A stretch of 64,000 bases of DNA from Monosporascus cannonballus (Eukaryota; Ascomycota; Sordariomycetes; Xylariales). Below, piece by piece: positions 53,049-63,913 of this stretch (positions are counted from its first letter, which is position 1; the number at the start of each line of letters is the position of its first letter). A program made the position numbers and the translations under genes. A model generated the notes under the pieces. The model had not been told where the DNA came from, searched no databases, and was given only the letters and a program-made list of their open reading frames with translations. Location of the stretch: positions 20,645 to 84,644 of the forward strand of contig QJNS01000298.1 of assembly GCA_004154925.1 (NCBI GenBank). The letters are read 5' to 3'.

Positions 53049-53291
53049 CTAGTCTGCTTCTTCGATGTTCTTCGAAGCAAATTGAGGGTCCCTAACGTCT
53101 GGGCCCCAAAATTTCCTTCCGCGGGCATCGGCTGAGGCACGCAGGAAGCCAGCCAGGTACCGTGACTCGATCATAATAAGTTTTGGCGCGTTTTCTTTTT
53201 GCGGCTTGCCATCAGCCAGCCCACGCACACCGATATTCATCTCGTCATCGTAGACAACTTGGACAGGGTCCCTGGTCTCGCCAACATCCAT
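53049..53291 (-). CDS. Small hypothetical protein, 80 residues
   Basis: Complete ORF with ATG at 53291 (MDVGETRDPVQVVYDDEMNI) and stop at 53049. The product is charged and looks globular rather than low-complexity, with APKLIMIESRYLAGFLRASA in the middle. No family recognised, no signal peptide or membrane segment. It is divergent from gluconokinase with 305 bp between starts. Could be the first exon of a longer decayed gene in this region. Confidence 0.3.
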   Translation of the reverse strand: MDVGETRDPVQVVYDDEMNIGVRGLADGKPQKENAPKLIMIESRYLAGFLRASADARGRKFWGPDVRDPQFASKNIEEAD

Positions 53292-53596
53292 GATACTACC
53301 TACTACTTGTTATATAATGATGGCACACCGGCGCTTCCGGTTTCTGTGCGCAAACCTCTCTCGTCATAAACCTTCAGGCCCCTATTCCCATAGATCTCTT
53401 CTTTTCCCATTTAATGCCAGCAAACCTGTGAATCTTCCTCCCTTAGTGTTACAGCAACATTAGTAGAAAAGCTGGTTCTATAAATGTGCCCTGTCCAAGG
53501 ATAACGCACTTGCTGGTAGTCACAAAGAGCACTTAATCATACACACAGACTTCTTACTACACCTGTATATTTTTCTTATATAAAGAAGCAATTAAG
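53292..53596. promoter_or_regulatory. Upstream region of gluconokinase
   Basis: 305 bp before the gluconokinase ATG. TATATAAA-like sequence lies immediately before the start (53577-53584), too close for a TATA box of that start. No other sites recognised. Confidence 0.35.
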
Positions 53597-54381
53597 ATGC
53601 TGTCCTATAACACACCGGTTCCTATCAATGGACAGCCAACATCGCCAAATACAATATCCAGCATGTCTACGTCAAGGAACTCTCTAGGCCCGAACCAGAA
53701 GCGCACCGGCATGAGCAGCGGACCAGCGGCATCCGACAACACTATCGCTAAGGTCAATGGCCATCCTTCCCCCAAATACCACCATATCTGGTTGGTAACC
53801 GGCCCTGCCGGTTGCGGGAAGACGACTGTTGCGAAGCACATATCCTCTAAATTGAACGTACCCTATGTTGAGGGCGATGATGTAAGTTTAAGCGTGGAAC
53901 CCCAATGTTTCTTGTACGGCCCACTAATAGTGTCTACCAGTTCCACCCCAAAGCCAACATCGAGAAGATGGCCAACGGTATACCGCTTACGGATGCTGAC
54001 CGTTGGGACTGGCTTACCGCGTTGCGCGAAGAATCTTTGCGGCAGCTCTCCGCCGGCGCTGAGGGCGTCGTCCTCACATGTTCGGCCCTCAAGCGCAAAT
54101 ACCGGGACGTCATCAGAGTCGCCCCGTATTTCTCCCACGATGTGCTGCTGCACTTCATATACCTTCACGCCCCGGAGGCCGTGCTGATGGACCGCGTCGG
54201 AAAACGTCAGGGCCACTACATGGGCGCCAACATGGTGCACAGCCAATTTTCCATCCTCGAGCCCCCGACGGCGGAGGAGACGGACGTGATCAGTATCGAC
54301 GTTAGCGGATCACCTGACGAGGTGCTGCGGGAGACTATGGAGAAGGTGACAAAGAAGATCACCGGGGCTGCATATGACTAA
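53597..54381 (+). CDS. Gluconokinase
   Basis: Two exons, 53597-53881 and 53941-54381, giving 241 residues. It phosphorylates gluconate to 6-phosphogluconate, feeding the pentose phosphate pathway. P-loop GPAGCGKTT is at about 74-82; VEGDD|FHPKANIEKMANGIPLTDADRW spans the 59-nt intron and is the gluconate-kinase signature; CSALKRKYRD and GHYMGANMVHSQF (lid and LES-type region) follow. The family is usually 170-200 residues; here ~70 residues of Ser/Pro/Asn-rich sequence precede the P-loop region (Met at 53597). A later Met (Met23, in the MSTSRNSLG segment) could also be used. Canonical splice sites in phase 0. Confidence 0.92.
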
Positions 54382-55796
54382 AGCGAACCCGGGCAATCTG
54401 CAGCATCGCGAGCTGCGCTCCGCGCGGAGGAGTTGTGCAGGCCCTTTTCGACAGGGGTGGGATAAGTTTCTCTTAGTGGACTGTTCCGGATTAAGGATCG
54501 CTCAGCTCGGCGTATAGGCGTCATAGTGATGATGCGGCTGGCGGACTGCGTACAATGTGTGTTTGGGCGCATAGGGACAGGGGAGGTTTTTTTTTTCTGC
54601 ATTGGGCAGATTGCATCTGCTTGGCTGCCCGCTCGGGAAGGAGTTTTTTTAGGGCATCTACTCGACGCGTCGAATACCATGTAGCCTGCATGAAGGTTGC
54701 AGCGATCACGTCGTTTTACTCGTCTCCCTTACCCATAGAGAAGGATTGCATGGGCATTTGATATGAAAGGTTTAGAAATGGGAATTCGGACATTTTGCGT
54801 GAAGCCGGCACCCGTTCTTCAAGGCTACGTAAAGTCTCGCTGTAACAAATACCCAGGCACGGCTTTGACCGCAGGGCAGGCTGCGCAACGCTATTCACGC
54901 GAACCCGAATATGTCATTCCGGATGCTGTGCCGTGCATGAATATGACCTCCCGCCTCCCCCCATTCCCAACAATACGCCTTCCGGAGTGAGAACTTCCCA
55001 CACCCGCTGTGTTCCCATTTGACGGGCGCCATGTCCGGTGACCAAATAGGCAGGGAGGCGGGAGGGCTTGCCACGTATCAACCGCACTGCGCTCCGCTCC
55101 GCTGAGTGAGTATCTACCAAACGCACCACCCTTGGGCTGCGCCCCGTTGCAGGGCTTGCGCTCTCCTACGACGGCATACTCTACCTACTAGGCAGGACCG
55201 TGGCTTCAACGCCAAGGCTCTGCAGTCGGACACATCGGGTCCGGACCTCAAGTGACCAGGTGCGTAGTATTAGAGAGATTCATCAGATGCCTTATTTTGT
55301 CCGCTTGCTCATAGTCTTGGCCCGCGCCGCACGGGAACACGTCGTTACCTACACACAAACTTACACAGATGTAGTGCCGTCGCGAAAGAATCACACAGGT
55401 ACATGGGCGCATATCGTCAACGACAAATCGCATCCACTACTGGCTTGCCCCTTCTTCCGGATGCACCTAATATGTAGAAAACGCAAGGATCTTTTGGGTG
55501 GTCTACTGATGACGACGATGTTAGGTACAAGCCCAGCCCTGGGCTCCAGCTGAGATACACCTCCTGTACTGTGTGGTACCTTCCTTCTGAAGTACCTGCC
55601 ATCCATATGCAACTCTCTCGCTCCGCCCTGCCGGGCGGGATTCCCCACGTAGTATATAGCCGCCTATACGGGTGGTGCATGTTGTAGGGGGGCGACATAT
55701 ACCATGCCATGCCATGCCATGCAACCTGCACTACGGTACCGTGTCACCGTGCCACCTGGTTAATTGTAATCCACAAAGCCGACCCCGGCGACCGGG
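54382..55796. other. Intergenic between convergent genes, 1.4 kb
   Basis: Tail-to-tail spacer. Contains a short CATGC tandem repeat near 55702-55722 and T-rich runs near 54588. ORFs on both strands are short and lack family features. Confidence 0.45.
55702..55722. repeat. (CATGC)4 pentanucleotide microsatellite
   Basis: Four consecutive CATGC-type units directly downstream of the E2 gene's stop (on its 3' side). Non-coding. Confidence 0.7.
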
Positions 55797-57421
55797 TTAC
55801 CGGAGATGCAGAACCATGGCGTCGGGCTCCTCGAGCAGGCGGCGCACGACCTCGGCGGCGCGAGCCATGGTGGCGCCGTCGACGACGCGGTGGTCGGCGC
55901 TCCAGCTGAGGTTGCACACCTGCCTCTCCACGACGGTCCTGCGGTCGTCGCCGAAGCGCGGCACGGCACGCACGCGGCCGAGGCCCAGGATCGCCACCTC
56001 GCGCTCCACGAGCACGGGCGCCACGTAGGTGCCGCCGACGCTGCCGATGTTGGACACGGTGACGGTGCCGCCGGCGAGGTCGTTGGGGGACAGCCGGCCC
56101 GCGGCGGCGGCGCGCTGTAGCCGAGCGAGCTCCGCCGCGATCGAGTGCACGCTGCGCGACCCCACGTCCCGCACCACGGGGACCACGAGCCCCGCCGGCG
56201 TATCCATGGCCACGCCCACGTTATGCTGGCTGCGGTACACGAGCCGCGGCTTAGGGCCCCGGCCGTTGCCGCCGTTGCCTCCGTCGTCCAGGACCTCTAC
56301 GCGCGCGTTGAGGATGGGGTACTGGTGCAGCGCCATCGAGACGGCCTTGATGATGAAGGGTAGGTATGAGAGCTTCGTGACGACTTTCTGTTGATCTTGG
56401 TTTTGCTGTGGTTGCTGCTGCTGCTGCTGCTGCTGAGAGAGCACCTTGTTGAGCCGCCGCCGCAGCTCGTGCAGCTGCGTGAAGTCCACCTCGTCCGCGT
56501 ACAGGAAGTGTGGGATGCTGAGGGACCGCGTCATCGTCTTGAACATCTGCGCCTGGACGTTCGTCAACTCGACGGGCGTCTCGACCTGCTTGTTTGTGGC
56601 GTCTGCCGGTCTTGGAACGAATGAGGGACCCATCGACGGCGTCGAAGGTTGTTGCTTCGGCTGGGAGTCCCTGGTCTCGACGAATCTGTAGATATCTTCT
56701 TTCAGAACCCTGCCGTCCTTCCCTGTCCCCTGTATTTCAGTGATGTCGACATTCAGTCCTTTCGAGAGGTGCCGCACTGCCGGTGTCGCCAGCGCTGCGT
56801 ATCTGCTCTTTGGCTGTTGTGCCTGGGGTGTAGTAGGTTCTCTGCTCGTCGCCGCCTGCGAATCCGTGCTCCTAAGGCCCCGCCCATCCGGAGGCTTGCT
56901 CAATGGCTCTTTATTCAGGGGTCCCGGTGACCCCTCTGACGCCGGCTCAGGGGCGGTCAAGGCATCTAAATCTTCCGGCTTCGCATCGCCCTGTATGTCG
57001 ATATCTACGAATGGCTTCCCGACCCTCGCCATCTCGCCGGCATCGTAGTATAGCTTCTTTACGATGCCGGAGAACCTGCTCGTGATCTCGACCGAGGCTT
57101 TGTCGCTCTGCACCTCGCACAAGGGCGAGAACTCCTCGACTCGGGCTTCCGGCTCGACGAACCATTGTATTATCTCACATTCGACGATACCTGGACGGGA
57201 GAGTTAATCTTCGGCGCCGGAGAGGCTTCGGACTTGTGGTGGTTCTCACCTTCGCCAATGTCGGCTAGTAAAACGGGTTTCACCGCCTGTAAGCTTCTGG
57301 TCGAGTGAAAGCCCTTGGGCGCACCAGCATGGCGGATAGAGGAGCGGACGATATGGTTCAAGCTGCTGCTGTTAAGACGGCATTGTCGCCCAATGATGCG
57401 AGAGGCGCGGTTAAGGAACAT
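55797..57421 (-). CDS. Branched-chain 2-oxoacid dehydrogenase E2 (acyltransferase)
   Basis: Two exons on the minus strand: 57250-57421 and 55797-57190, giving 521 residues. The E2 core of mitochondrial BCKDH transfers branched-chain acyl groups to CoA in Val/Leu/Ile breakdown. A presequence (about 1-45) is followed by a lipoyl domain VLLADIGEGIVECEIIQWF with lipoyl-Lys88 in CEVQSDKASVEI, a peripheral-subunit-binding domain (ATPAVRHLSKGLNVDITEI) and the catalytic domain with the HRVVDG motif in SWSADHRVVDGATMARA near the C-terminus. The 59-nt intron falls in DIGEG|IVE. A polyglutamine run of eight (CAG/CTG microsatellite near 56412-56436) interrupts the catalytic domain's N-terminal part. The E1 or E3 genes are not in the window. 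Confidence 0.95.
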
Positions 57422-58110
57422 TGTATTTTATATTACTTTCATAGCCGTCCGTTACATGAATCAGACTACATTCTTACATTCGAGGGGCGCAAAGGAATTC
57501 TGCTCGGCTTATTGTCCCAACCTCGGGAAGAGAGAGGACATGGCGTTGGAACGGGCATGACGCTCCCCCAGAGTCCCCACTAATGCCGCTGGTATCCGAA
57601 TCCGGGGTAAGCCGTAGACAACCGGCCAACCCGCCGGTTCTGTCTGGAAGGCTTTAGACGACACCCATACCCAATTGAAGCGACATGGGCAAATCCTGGC
57701 TGGACAATCGCGTTCCTTATCGAATTTTTTTGACGATAAGCTATCAGGTCGTGGACAAATAATTGTCACACTTTACTCTTAACCCCTTAAACCTCAGCAA
57801 AATGATACCAATGGATAAGCCATTTTATATCTGCCGACTTCAGAATATACATTACATAATAGGCTATTAACTAAGCAAGCTAACAATATTAACGATTTCG
57901 TCCCAAGGGTTTTGGTTAATTTTTAATAATCCTTGCAAAATAGTCGCATCGGAATAAGTAACTCTGAAGCTAGTGTGGGGTTTGTCAATTATTTTGTCCA
58001 CGACCTGACAATTTATCTGTCTCGAACCGCATCTTTCCTTCTGGCCCGTGAAGTGTCTGCTCGACCAGGATACGTACGGCTCGGGAGTTGCTTTGGTTCT
58101 GCTCACGATC
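57422..58110. promoter_or_regulatory. Divergent spacer, BCKDH E2 / ATP10
   Basis: 689-bp head-to-head region. A minus-strand open frame (57867-58265) overlaps ATP10 exon 1 and is a shadow. The centre (57780-57900) is AT-rich. Confidence 0.45.
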
Positions 58111-59263
58111 ATGTCATTCGCACGCAGGCCTAGGCTCCCATGCCTGCTATGCCAATGGAGATCGTTCAGCACGTCGTATCGCCGACTAGCCAATAATGAT
58201 GCCCCAAAAGCAGCAGCAGCAGCAGCAGCAGCCAGAGCGACTGGTGCTGCCACGACTACGACCACGACCCCTACCCCTCCTACCCGCCCCGCTCCGAAGG
58301 TCGTCCCTCCCTCGCCCCTAGAACACGCACCGAGGTCCTACGGGAAGCGGCTCGAGGAGTTCACGCCGACGCCGCTGAGCCGGCCCATCGGGCTGCCCTA
58401 CCCGCCGGAGCCGGGGCAGAACACCGGCATCGACAACCGGACCCTGAAGCAGCGCCGGGACGACTTCGTCAACTACGAGAAGCACCTGGAGAGGCGGGAG
58501 CAGCTGTATGGATACCCGACCCCCTGTGTGAAATCCTAACCCGCATCGGCGACGATCAGGTCCGGCGGGGAGGTGAAGGCTCGGAAAGGGAAAAACCCAG
58601 ATGACAGAGAAGGCTGACCAGGGCGTTTCTGCCGCCGAAAAAAACAGGAAGAGCAAGTTCGCGCGCCCGTACTTCCGCGACTGGGGCAACATGAAGTTCC
58701 ACAAGGGCAAGACGTTCGTGGCGCCGCCGCGCCTGTTCCGGGCGGAGCCGTCGCTCTACTTCCCGAACCTGTACGGGCGGACGCTGCTCAGGCAGGGGGG
58801 CCCGCGCGACACGACGCCGGCGCTGCGGGGCCGCGTGTCGGTCGTCAGCATGTTCAGCAGCGCGTGGGCCGAGGACCAGGCGGCGTCGTTCGCGTCGGCC
58901 GAGGCGAACCCGGCGCTCGGGGCCCTGCTCGCCGCCAACGCCGACCGCGCCCAGCGCGTCTGGCTCAACGTCGAGGAGGACCCGCTCAAGGCCTGGCTCA
59001 TCCGGCTGTTCCTGGGCCGCCTGCGCAGGCGCGTCGGCGAGCCCAACTGGGGCCGCTACTTCATAGTCCGCCGCGGCGTCTCCGACGAGATCCGCGAGGC
59101 CATCGGCTGCCTCAACAGCAAGGTCGGCTACACCTACCTGCTCGACGGCGAGTGCAGGATACGCTGGGCCGGCAGCGGGCCCAGCGAGGATCACGAGCGG
59201 GAGGGGCTGGTGAAGGCTGCGCGGCGGCTCCTGGACGAAGGGAAGAAATCTAGGGAGGGCTGA
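58111..59263 (+). CDS. ATP10: Mitochondrial ATPase assembly factor Atp10
   Basis: Two exons, 58111-58505 and 58648-59263, giving 336 residues. Atp10 is an inner-membrane chaperone for assembly of the Fo sector (subunit 6). A basic presequence ([19 protein letters not shown]) and a poly-Ala/Thr/Pro tract encoded by a (GCA)n repeat come first. The conserved domain then has [58 protein letters not shown] and the terminal [18 protein letters not shown]. The intron choice (GTATGG donor; CTGAC branch 30 nt before the AACAG acceptor) joins ERREQL to KSKFARP in phase. A donor at TGT|GTGAAA with the CCCAG acceptor at 58600 would also keep the frame but is weaker. Confidence 0.9.
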
Positions 59264-59704
59264 AGAATGTGCCTACCATCATGTAATTGTAGCTAAAATG
59301 ATACCCGAATTTCGCTCATGAAGATTCAAACAGCTTGATCGTTACGACATGGGCTCGCGTATGAGTTGCAACTCGCAATAATATGGCCGCGTCAATCCGA
59401 CTTGATCACAATTAGCTCCTGTTCGGCTGCCGAGGCCTGATTCCAGAACCTGGTACACGGGAGACCAAGTTCCGGACTGAAGATTGTCTGCCCGCCCGCC
59501 TGCTAATATTATACAAGTGCCAGCTTGCCAGCTGCTCTGCCTAACAGAACCGACCCTGAACGCCTTACAAGTCAAACCATGGATGCAGTTTGCGAACCTC
59601 GAGGTATACCACACCGACAGTACAGAGTGCCCTATCTCTAACATCCAACCGCGTGCTGCCCATGGGAGGACAGCCCCCGCTTCCGCTCCCTCATCCCGCG
59701 CCGC
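59264..59704. other. Intergenic between convergent genes, 441 bp
   Basis: Tail-to-tail spacer of ATP10 and GOS1; no gene or repeat seen. Confidence 0.5.
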
Positions 59705-60561
59705 TCATAGGAAGAAGAAGAAGAATATGAAGCAGAAGGCGATGAAGCTGCCCATGATGATGCCGTCGCGGCGCTTCCTCGCCGAGATCTTGCCGATCAG
59801 GGTGTTGAGGCCGGGCACCTGGCTGGCGGCCATGGTGATGCGGCGGTTGATGCTGGCGAGGGTCTCGCGCTGCATGACGAAGTTCTCGTTGGTGGCGTAG
59901 GCCTGGCTCAGCACGCTGTCGACCATGTTGTGGCTGTTGTCGATGCGGCTGCGCTCGCCCAGCATGTACTCGGCCTCGGCGGCCTCGGGGTTGTCGCGCC
60001 GGTACGTCTCGATGTCGTCGCGCACGTTCGACAGCAGGTTGGCCCGGTTGCGCGCGTCCGCGAGGCCCGCCCGCAGCCGCCCCAGATCCCGCCGGTGCTC
60101 CGCCAGCTTCTCCCGCAGCAGCCCAAGGTTGTTCTGTTTCAGCGCCGACGACGTCAGGCTCGCCTCCGAGTCGAGGAGGCGCGCTAGCTGCGCGACCACA
60201 TTCTCCCGCTGTTCCAGATCAAAAGTCCGTCAGTCCAGATTCCGATGTCTCCCCTTGGCGGTTACGGAACGGCGGTTGCCGCTGGTCGATGATGCATGCG
60301 AGGAGAGGGGGGCCCTACCTTCTCCAAGAGCTCCTCGAGCTTGGTCTCCGTGTCTCGCTCCTCTTCCGTGGGTTTCGGGGGTATATTCGAGACCGTGGAG
60401 AACTGTGAATATGTATGGAATAAAGTTTCCGTCTGGAAGTTGGACAAGTTAGCACCGGGACCCCAGGGGTAATTGCTGGGACTCCTGGATACCTGCGATT
60501 CAAGACCTCGAGCTTGTTGCCGCAATTGGGCCCAGCCTTGGTTCCCCGTAGTCGCCGACAT
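59705..60561 (-). CDS. GOS1: Golgi v-SNARE Gos1
   Basis: Three exons on the minus strand: 60493-60561, 60319-60432, 59705-60208, giving 228 residues. Gos1 is a Golgi SNARE acting with Sed5 in intra-Golgi and retrograde fusion. The N-terminus MSATTGNQGWAQLRQQARGL joins ETLFHTYSQFSTVSNIPPKP, then a coiled-coil region, the SNARE motif (about 145-200, with the zero-layer Gln in VLSQAY/ENFVMQRETL region) and a C-terminal membrane anchor GIIMGSFIAFCFIFFFFFL with no lumenal tail. Intron 1 (60 nt) is stop-free and a multiple of three; the CTAAC branch, the family alignment and sites support splicing it out. Confidence 0.93.
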
Positions 60562-61861
60562 CTTTCAAATAAGCTGACGTTTAGTTTACGAAGCGAGTGA
60601 AGCCCGGCTAAAGTCTTCGGTAACCATTCCAGAAGCTCGTGGGGTCGGCCGCGCAACGGGGATATGTCTGCTGGCGCTGGAACGCCTTGCATAAAGCGGT
60701 CGCTGCAAGCACGGAGGCTATCAAGGGGGCACAGAGATCGAATCAACGAGGCTTTTCAATTTTGTCAGGTCGCTGGCCATAAGATGCAGGCGGCGGAGGT
60801 TATGGCATACGATCTGTAGTATAAAACCCTCGAATGTTCGTTCGCTGAAGACCAGCATGAAGTAAACGCTCTATGATGCAGCCAAAGTCGGATGACGAAT
60901 ACCAACAATTGGCCATATTCTGGATAGGAAACTCGAGGTACATTGATTATGTAGGTAGGCGAGGGCAAACTACCGTTAGCTGCATTCATTGAACGAATGC
61001 GTCAATGGGCCCATCTGTCACGGCTCTCTACCTGAGCACCCACAATTCAAGTTCATGGTTTCTTACATAGAATACTGTAATTGTGAATGAAAGGCTATTC
61101 CTAGGCAGTGAAAAGCTATGGTACTATGGATTGGTACTATATGTAAAAATAACACCAGGTGGTCCTACAGCATGCCTTCTAACAACAGCGTTGAAGCATT
61201 GGTACCTAGGTGTGTACATTGGGTCCCGCTATGAAGTTGATATCATGTTACCTGGAGTTGCCCGAATAGACTCACGTAAAGAAATATATCAGGCCAGCAG
61301 AGCGCCCACCGTTACTAGGTAGGTGATATAATATTATGAGATGGGAACGCTTTCTGGGCAGTTTTACCAATTCGACAAAGTCAACCTTTGCTGTCAGTTT
61401 AAGTTGGTGGTAGGTAGGTCTAGTAGATGTAGTTAGAATGATGCAGCTAGGATGATGCAGACACGAGGGGGCCAAGGGGGGCGAGGTGTCGTCGTCTTTC
61501 GAAATTTAGTGAATGCCGATTCACAGCTTCAGATACACCATGTGATTGCTGTACGTACCTGGCAGATGGATGATGTGAATTTGAGTCAATACACATCAAT
61601 GACTTTACTGCTGGAAACACAGCTGGCCTAGGAGTAAGGTGGCCGATGTGTGCACGCAATGTACTTTTGCACATATCATGGCTGATTATGGTTTTCATGC
61701 GTCCGATATATAAACAGCCCCACCCCACTTTCTCGATAAATCGGTTTAAGCGATTTTTTTTTTCTCGCCATCACCGTTCTTTGGATGATTAGTCTACATA
61801 TGCCCTCTCTTTCGATTGATTTCGTTTAATTGCATCGACTGAGGAACCTGGATACGCGATC
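60562..61861. other. Intergenic, 1.3 kb
   Basis: Head-to-head region between GOS1 and the ORF upstream of RPL35. TAGGTA/TACCTA tracts occur near 61202, 61317 and 61411. No gene recognised. Confidence 0.45.
61706..61714 (+). promoter_or_regulatory. TATA-like box
   Basis: ATATATAAA, 148 bp before the ATG of the unrecognised gene upstream of RPL35 and followed by CCCC/CT-rich sequence. Plausible core promoter for that transcript. Confidence 0.4.
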
Positions 61862-62517
61862 ATGGCTGATAATGATGCCCAGGCCAATAAGCGCGTCGAC
61901 CAGGACGCTAGCGACGCACCGACCACTCCCGACTACCCTACTGCCGGGGCTACTGGCACCACCAAAGACGCCGCTACTGCACTAGCCACCGCACGGCCCA
62001 TCTTCCGCTTCCAGATGCCGCCTATGCCGCCCAAGACGCCTGCGGATAAGATCTTTCGCCCTTGTACTCCGGTGGATAAGATGTTTCGTCCTTCTACTCC
62101 GGTGGCTCCCAAGTCGCCTAAGCCTATGCACTTCACCACCAGAATTGGCGAGCGCTTTGACCACCTGCAGACTGTAAGCATAGCCGCACAATTCTACCCG
62201 CAGCGGTAACTGCAGACAAAAAGCCCTAAGCACCTGCACCAACCCACTGCAATTTTGGCAAATTTGTTTCTGACCTCGAACCTCAGCCCAGCCCGGACCC
62301 TTCTAGATACACCAGAATCGGCAACAGCATCAAGAAGGTCAACGCCCAGCCGAAGCGAAAGTCGACCTCCAGAATCCCCGTCAGCGAAGATGGTAAGTCG
62401 GAAATCAATCGAACGGAAGCCCCGAGGGAAAAGGATTTTTGCCTGCAGAATCGAACACCGGGATTGGAATATCCTCCCGGGTGTTTCTCTACTCCTACTA
62501 TTGCTGCAGAATACTAA
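61862..62517 (+). CDS. Unrecognised TP-repeat ORF overlapping the RPL35 start
   Basis: Exon 1 61862-62173 (MADNDAQANKRVDQDASDAP), then a 113-nt intron (GTAAGC...CTCAG) to exon 2 at 62287 reading PSPDPSRYTRIGNSIKKVNA. If exon 2 is not spliced again it stops at 62517 (180 residues). If the GTAAGT donor at 62393 is used, the frame enters RPL35 exon 2 in a different frame and stops at 62665-62667 (181 residues). The protein is Thr/Pro-rich with a decapeptide repeat (TPADKIFRPC, TPVDKMFRPS) and a basic C-terminal part. No family known to me. It may be an independent gene, or a 5' leader ORF of a long RPL35 transcript. Its coding look is moderate. Confidence 0.45.
62038..62103 (+). repeat. Two 30-bp tandem coding repeats
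   Basis: Near-identical 30-nt units encoding TPADKIFRPC and TPVDKMFRPS, with the start of a third unit (TPV). In frame with the overlapping ORF. Confidence 0.75.
62223..62229 (+). promoter_or_regulatory. GCCCTAA motif, possible ribosomal-gene promoter element
   Basis: GCCCTAA (complement TTAGGGC) resembles the Tbf1-type box found in ribosomal-protein promoters of many fungi. It lies 161 bp before the RPL35 ATG, within the intron of the upstream ORF. One short match is weak evidence. Confidence 0.25.
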
Positions 62518-63142
62518 CTGCTCTTATTTCTCATTTTAGTCGTCCCCGAAGGTCAAGACCGGTGCGCTCTGGAACAAGAGCAAGGAGGACCTGCTGAAGA
62601 CGCTCGGCGAGCTCAAGGCGGAGCTCAGCCAGCTGCGCATTCAGAAGGTTACTTCTTCCGGGACTAAGCTGAACCGAATGTGAGAAACAAACCGTACCCG
62701 ACCATTCCTGCACCGACGCCGAGGGAATTATTTTACGCTGCCAACGCGAGCCGATAGGGAGGAAGGGGGATCGATGGGCCGTGACTAACTCGATCGTTTT
62801 CATTTTAGCCACGACCTCCGCAAGTCGATCGCGCGTGTCCTGACCGTCGTCAACCTCAAGCAACGATCGCAACTCCGACTCTTCTACAAGAATAAGAAGT
62901 ACCTTCCTCTGGATCTCCGCCCCAAGCAGACCCGTGCTATCCGTCGTCGTTTGTCGCCCGAGGAGAAGTCGAAGGTCTTGGAGAAGACGAAGAAGCGCCA
63001 GACACACTTCCCTCAACGAAAATACGCTGTTAAGGTATGAGGAAAGAAAAAGCAACACGAACGATCCGTCCCCCGGCTCGCGATGCGCCCGATTATGCGA
63101 ATGTTGGTACTGACGGTTGGACTACTTGCTCAGGCTGCTTAA
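62390..63142 (+). CDS. RPL35: 60S ribosomal protein L35 (uL29)
   Basis: Four exons: 62390-62392, 62540-62679, 62809-63034, 63134-63142, giving 125 residues. uL29 sits at the polypeptide exit tunnel of the large subunit. Exon 1 is the ATG alone, immediately followed by GTAAGT; exon 2 starts [20 protein letters not shown]; exon 3 starts [15 protein letters not shown] and includes [18 protein letters not shown]; the last exon encodes only AA and the stop. The 3-nt first exon and 9-nt last exon are easily missed. Splice sites are canonical (donors GTAAGT, GTGAGA, GTATGA; acceptors TTTTAG, TTTTAG, CTCAG). Length fits the family (120-125). Confidence 0.95.
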
Positions 63143-63911
63143 TGGCCTTTTCCGTTGCGGGGAGGTTTGTGTTCCGGTTCCGGAGGGACGTGGGCTTGAT
63201 TCGTTCCTAAAGACAGGAATTTGATATTTGCATGGCATCAAAAGGGTTTCTCGGTTCATAAGGTGTTTACGAGGATACACTGGCAGCCAAAATGTAGCTG
63301 CCCATGCGAATGAAACGCAAGTAAATGCACTATAAAGAACGAAACGACCAAAGTCTCCGCTCATGTGCTCGTGATGGATCCATGGCTCGATCTTCGCGGC
63401 CGACCTGCCGTCCGTTCATGTCAGTTCTGAGTGGATGATCTGTCTCTGTTTTTCGAGGTTGATGTTGCTCCGGCGGAATGACCTACTATCTTGCGCAGCG
63501 GACTAGTTGCATGCTTAATATGATAGGCAAGCTGGGTAAAGGACATGGACGACCCATATGCGTGCAACCTACATTCACAATCATCTCGTCCTCCTAGCGT
63601 CTCGGGATTTACAGCCAGTGCGGACGACGAGGCGAGAATCGATGACCATGCCAGTAATCCTTCACGTCGCTATCATTCCAGGTTCCACAGTGGCTGCTTC
63701 GGTACGGATGATCCGTCGAGTATCCTATTTGTAAAGTAAAAAAGTAAAAATAAAATATTAAAAAAAATGAAGAAAAAAAAGCTGTCGTCGCTTACGGGGA
63801 ACATAACATCAACAATCCCAGTTCGTTGTTGTTAATATATCCAGTCCCAAGAGACCCTGCAATATACTTACACAAGGTTAATCATGCTGGGTGCCTAAAT
63901 GCGTGACTTGG

Positions 63912-63913
<2 letters not shown>
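63143..63913. other. RPL35 3' flank, no gene seen
   Basis: Contains the RPL35 3' UTR. Sequence becomes A-rich around 63737-63780 before the terminal poly-G. Small ORFs are not supported. Confidence 0.5.
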
